Notes under the pieces: generated by a model | Seen by the model: the letters and a program-made list of their open reading frames with translations, nothing else | The model's database searches: none | Told to the model about the DNA's origin: nothing | Program-made: the position numbers and the translations under genes | Shown: positions 48,000-48,618 of the stretch, piece after piece | Numbering within the stretch: the stretch's first letter is position 1 | Layout of the letters: each line of letters opens with the position of its first letter | NCBI GenBank assembly: GCA_003278175.1 | Contig: QCGF01000003.1 | Location: forward strand, 1 to 48,618 | DNA length: 48,618 nucleotides | Direction: 5' to 3' | DNA from: Prochlorococcus sp. AG-363-P15 | GTDB taxonomy: Bacteria > Cyanobacteriota > Cyanobacteriia > PCC-6307 > Cyanobiaceae

Positions 48000-48618
48000 T
48001 GGTAATTAAAAACTTTATTCGGGTTAATTTAATAGTCACATTGATTTTCTTGTTCTTTGTAGATAGCAAAAATGGATATTCTAATAATAAAGAGCTAAAT
48101 ATTAATATTTTGATGCCTGCACCATTTGCAAAGTCAACTTCTAAAATTGTCGATAGATTTAATAAAGAGAATAAAGGAACAATAAAATTAAATATAACAA
48201 AAGGTCCACGTGAAACAGAGTCCGTATCAGATCTGGCGATTAGCAGTCTTTTATTAGGAGATAATCAATTTGACATAGTACTAATGGACGTTACCTGGTT
48301 GCCAAAATATGCTGCAACAGGTTGGCTAGAACCCTTAGATAAATGGATTAAAACTTCAGATTGGAATTCTCTTGTTGAAGGAGCAAAGTTGGGCAATAAA
48401 TATAAAGAAGTTACTTATAGGTGGCCTCTTACTGCAGACATTGGTTTGCTTTATTGGAGGAACGATCTAATAAAGTCTCCACCTAAAACACCTGAAGAAC
48501 TAATAGAAAAGAGTTTAAGCTTAAAAGCCAATAATGTCGTTCCATATGGGTATGTATGGCAAGGGAGACAATATGAAGGTCTAAGTTGTGTATTCCTAGA
48601 GGTACTTAAGGGTTTTGG
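47999..48618 (+). CDS. ggtB: Sugar/glucosylglycerol ABC transporter substrate-binding protein, N-terminal part (partial at right edge)
   Basis: The frame runs from ATG 47999 to the right edge (206 codons) without a stop. An N-terminal hydrophobic segment (about residues 8-21) looks like a signal peptide without lipobox cysteine. The rest has the family-1 solute-binding pattern (INILMPAPFAKSTSKIVDRF, FDIVLMDVTWLPKYAATGWL, DIGLLYWRNDL). Overlap with ggpS by one base means coupled translation and points to GgtB, which captures glucosylglycerol or related sugars in the periplasm. The name rests on context more than sequence. Confidence 0.8.
   Translation, partial: MVIKNFIRVNLIVTLIFLFFVDSKNGYSNNKELNINILMPAPFAKSTSKIVDRFNKENKGTIKLNITKGPRETESVSDLAISSLLLGDNQFDIVLMDVTWLPKYAATGWLEPLDKWIKTSDWNSLVEGAKLGNKYKEVTYRWPLTADIGLLYWRNDLIKSPPKTPEELIEKSLSLKANNVVPYGYVWQGRQYEGLSCVFLEVLKGF

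Noticed and set aside
1-48618. CRISPR array, insertion sequence, prophage or integrase gene
   Set aside because: No regularly spaced repeat series, transposase or integrase motif was found on either strand.

Overview
The window is AT-rich, densely packed chromosomal DNA from a picocyanobacterium, most likely a low-light-type Prochlorococcus (inference). The pointers are: glucosylglycerol-phosphate synthase next to a sugar ABC-transporter binding protein; a HemJ-type protoporphyrinogen oxidase; B12-dependent MetH next to CobN; DUF1995 and DUF3110 proteins typical of oxygenic phototrophs; low GC; and very short intergenic spacers. No prophage, insertion sequence, CRISPR array or defence island was seen. 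Almost every gene is core metabolism, translation or chaperone function.

Layout. 1-2.1 kb: 3' end of pheT, convergent with an Fe-S-type m5U RNA methyltransferase. 2.1-2.96 kb: a large non-coding spacer full of hairpins and GTCT/AGAC-containing repeats. 3-5.1 kb: a ribbon-helix-helix-like/J-domain protein and an Ap4A phosphorylase-like HIT protein. 5.1-5.7 kb: a second large spacer, probably holding a structured RNA, followed by a small acidic protein gene. 6-15.7 kb: ilvE-metH diverging from cobN, then a PHP-domain phosphoesterase and hemJ. 15.8-23.8 kb: uvrC, a flavin-reductase-like protein, coaD, a long coiled-coil protein, dacB-type carboxypeptidase, DUF1995, cysteine desulfurase, dapF. 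23.9-34.1 kb: leuS, pgi, an M61/PDZ protease, purN, argC, ribBA, cyclophilin. 34.2-38.5 kb: dnaK-dnaJ-DUF3110-murQ on the minus strand. 38.6-41.4 kb: pstC-pstA-pstB, then tRNA-Ser(GGA). 41.8-48.6 kb: an inositol-monophosphatase-family protein, hisZ, htpG, rpmB, ggpS and the 5' part of a glucosylglycerol-transporter binding protein.

Functional links. B12 production (CobN) and use (MetH) sit within 1 kb of each other. DnaK, DnaJ and probably DUF3110 and MurQ form one transcription unit. The phosphate transporter membrane and ATPase genes form an operon without pstS. ggpS and the binding-protein gene overlap by one base, joining compatible-solute synthesis to its uptake or recapture. Six convergent gene pairs end within -17 to +7 nt of each other with no terminator between them. 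This makes the two long non-coding spacers (2092-2962 and 5082-5697) the most unusual parts of the window.
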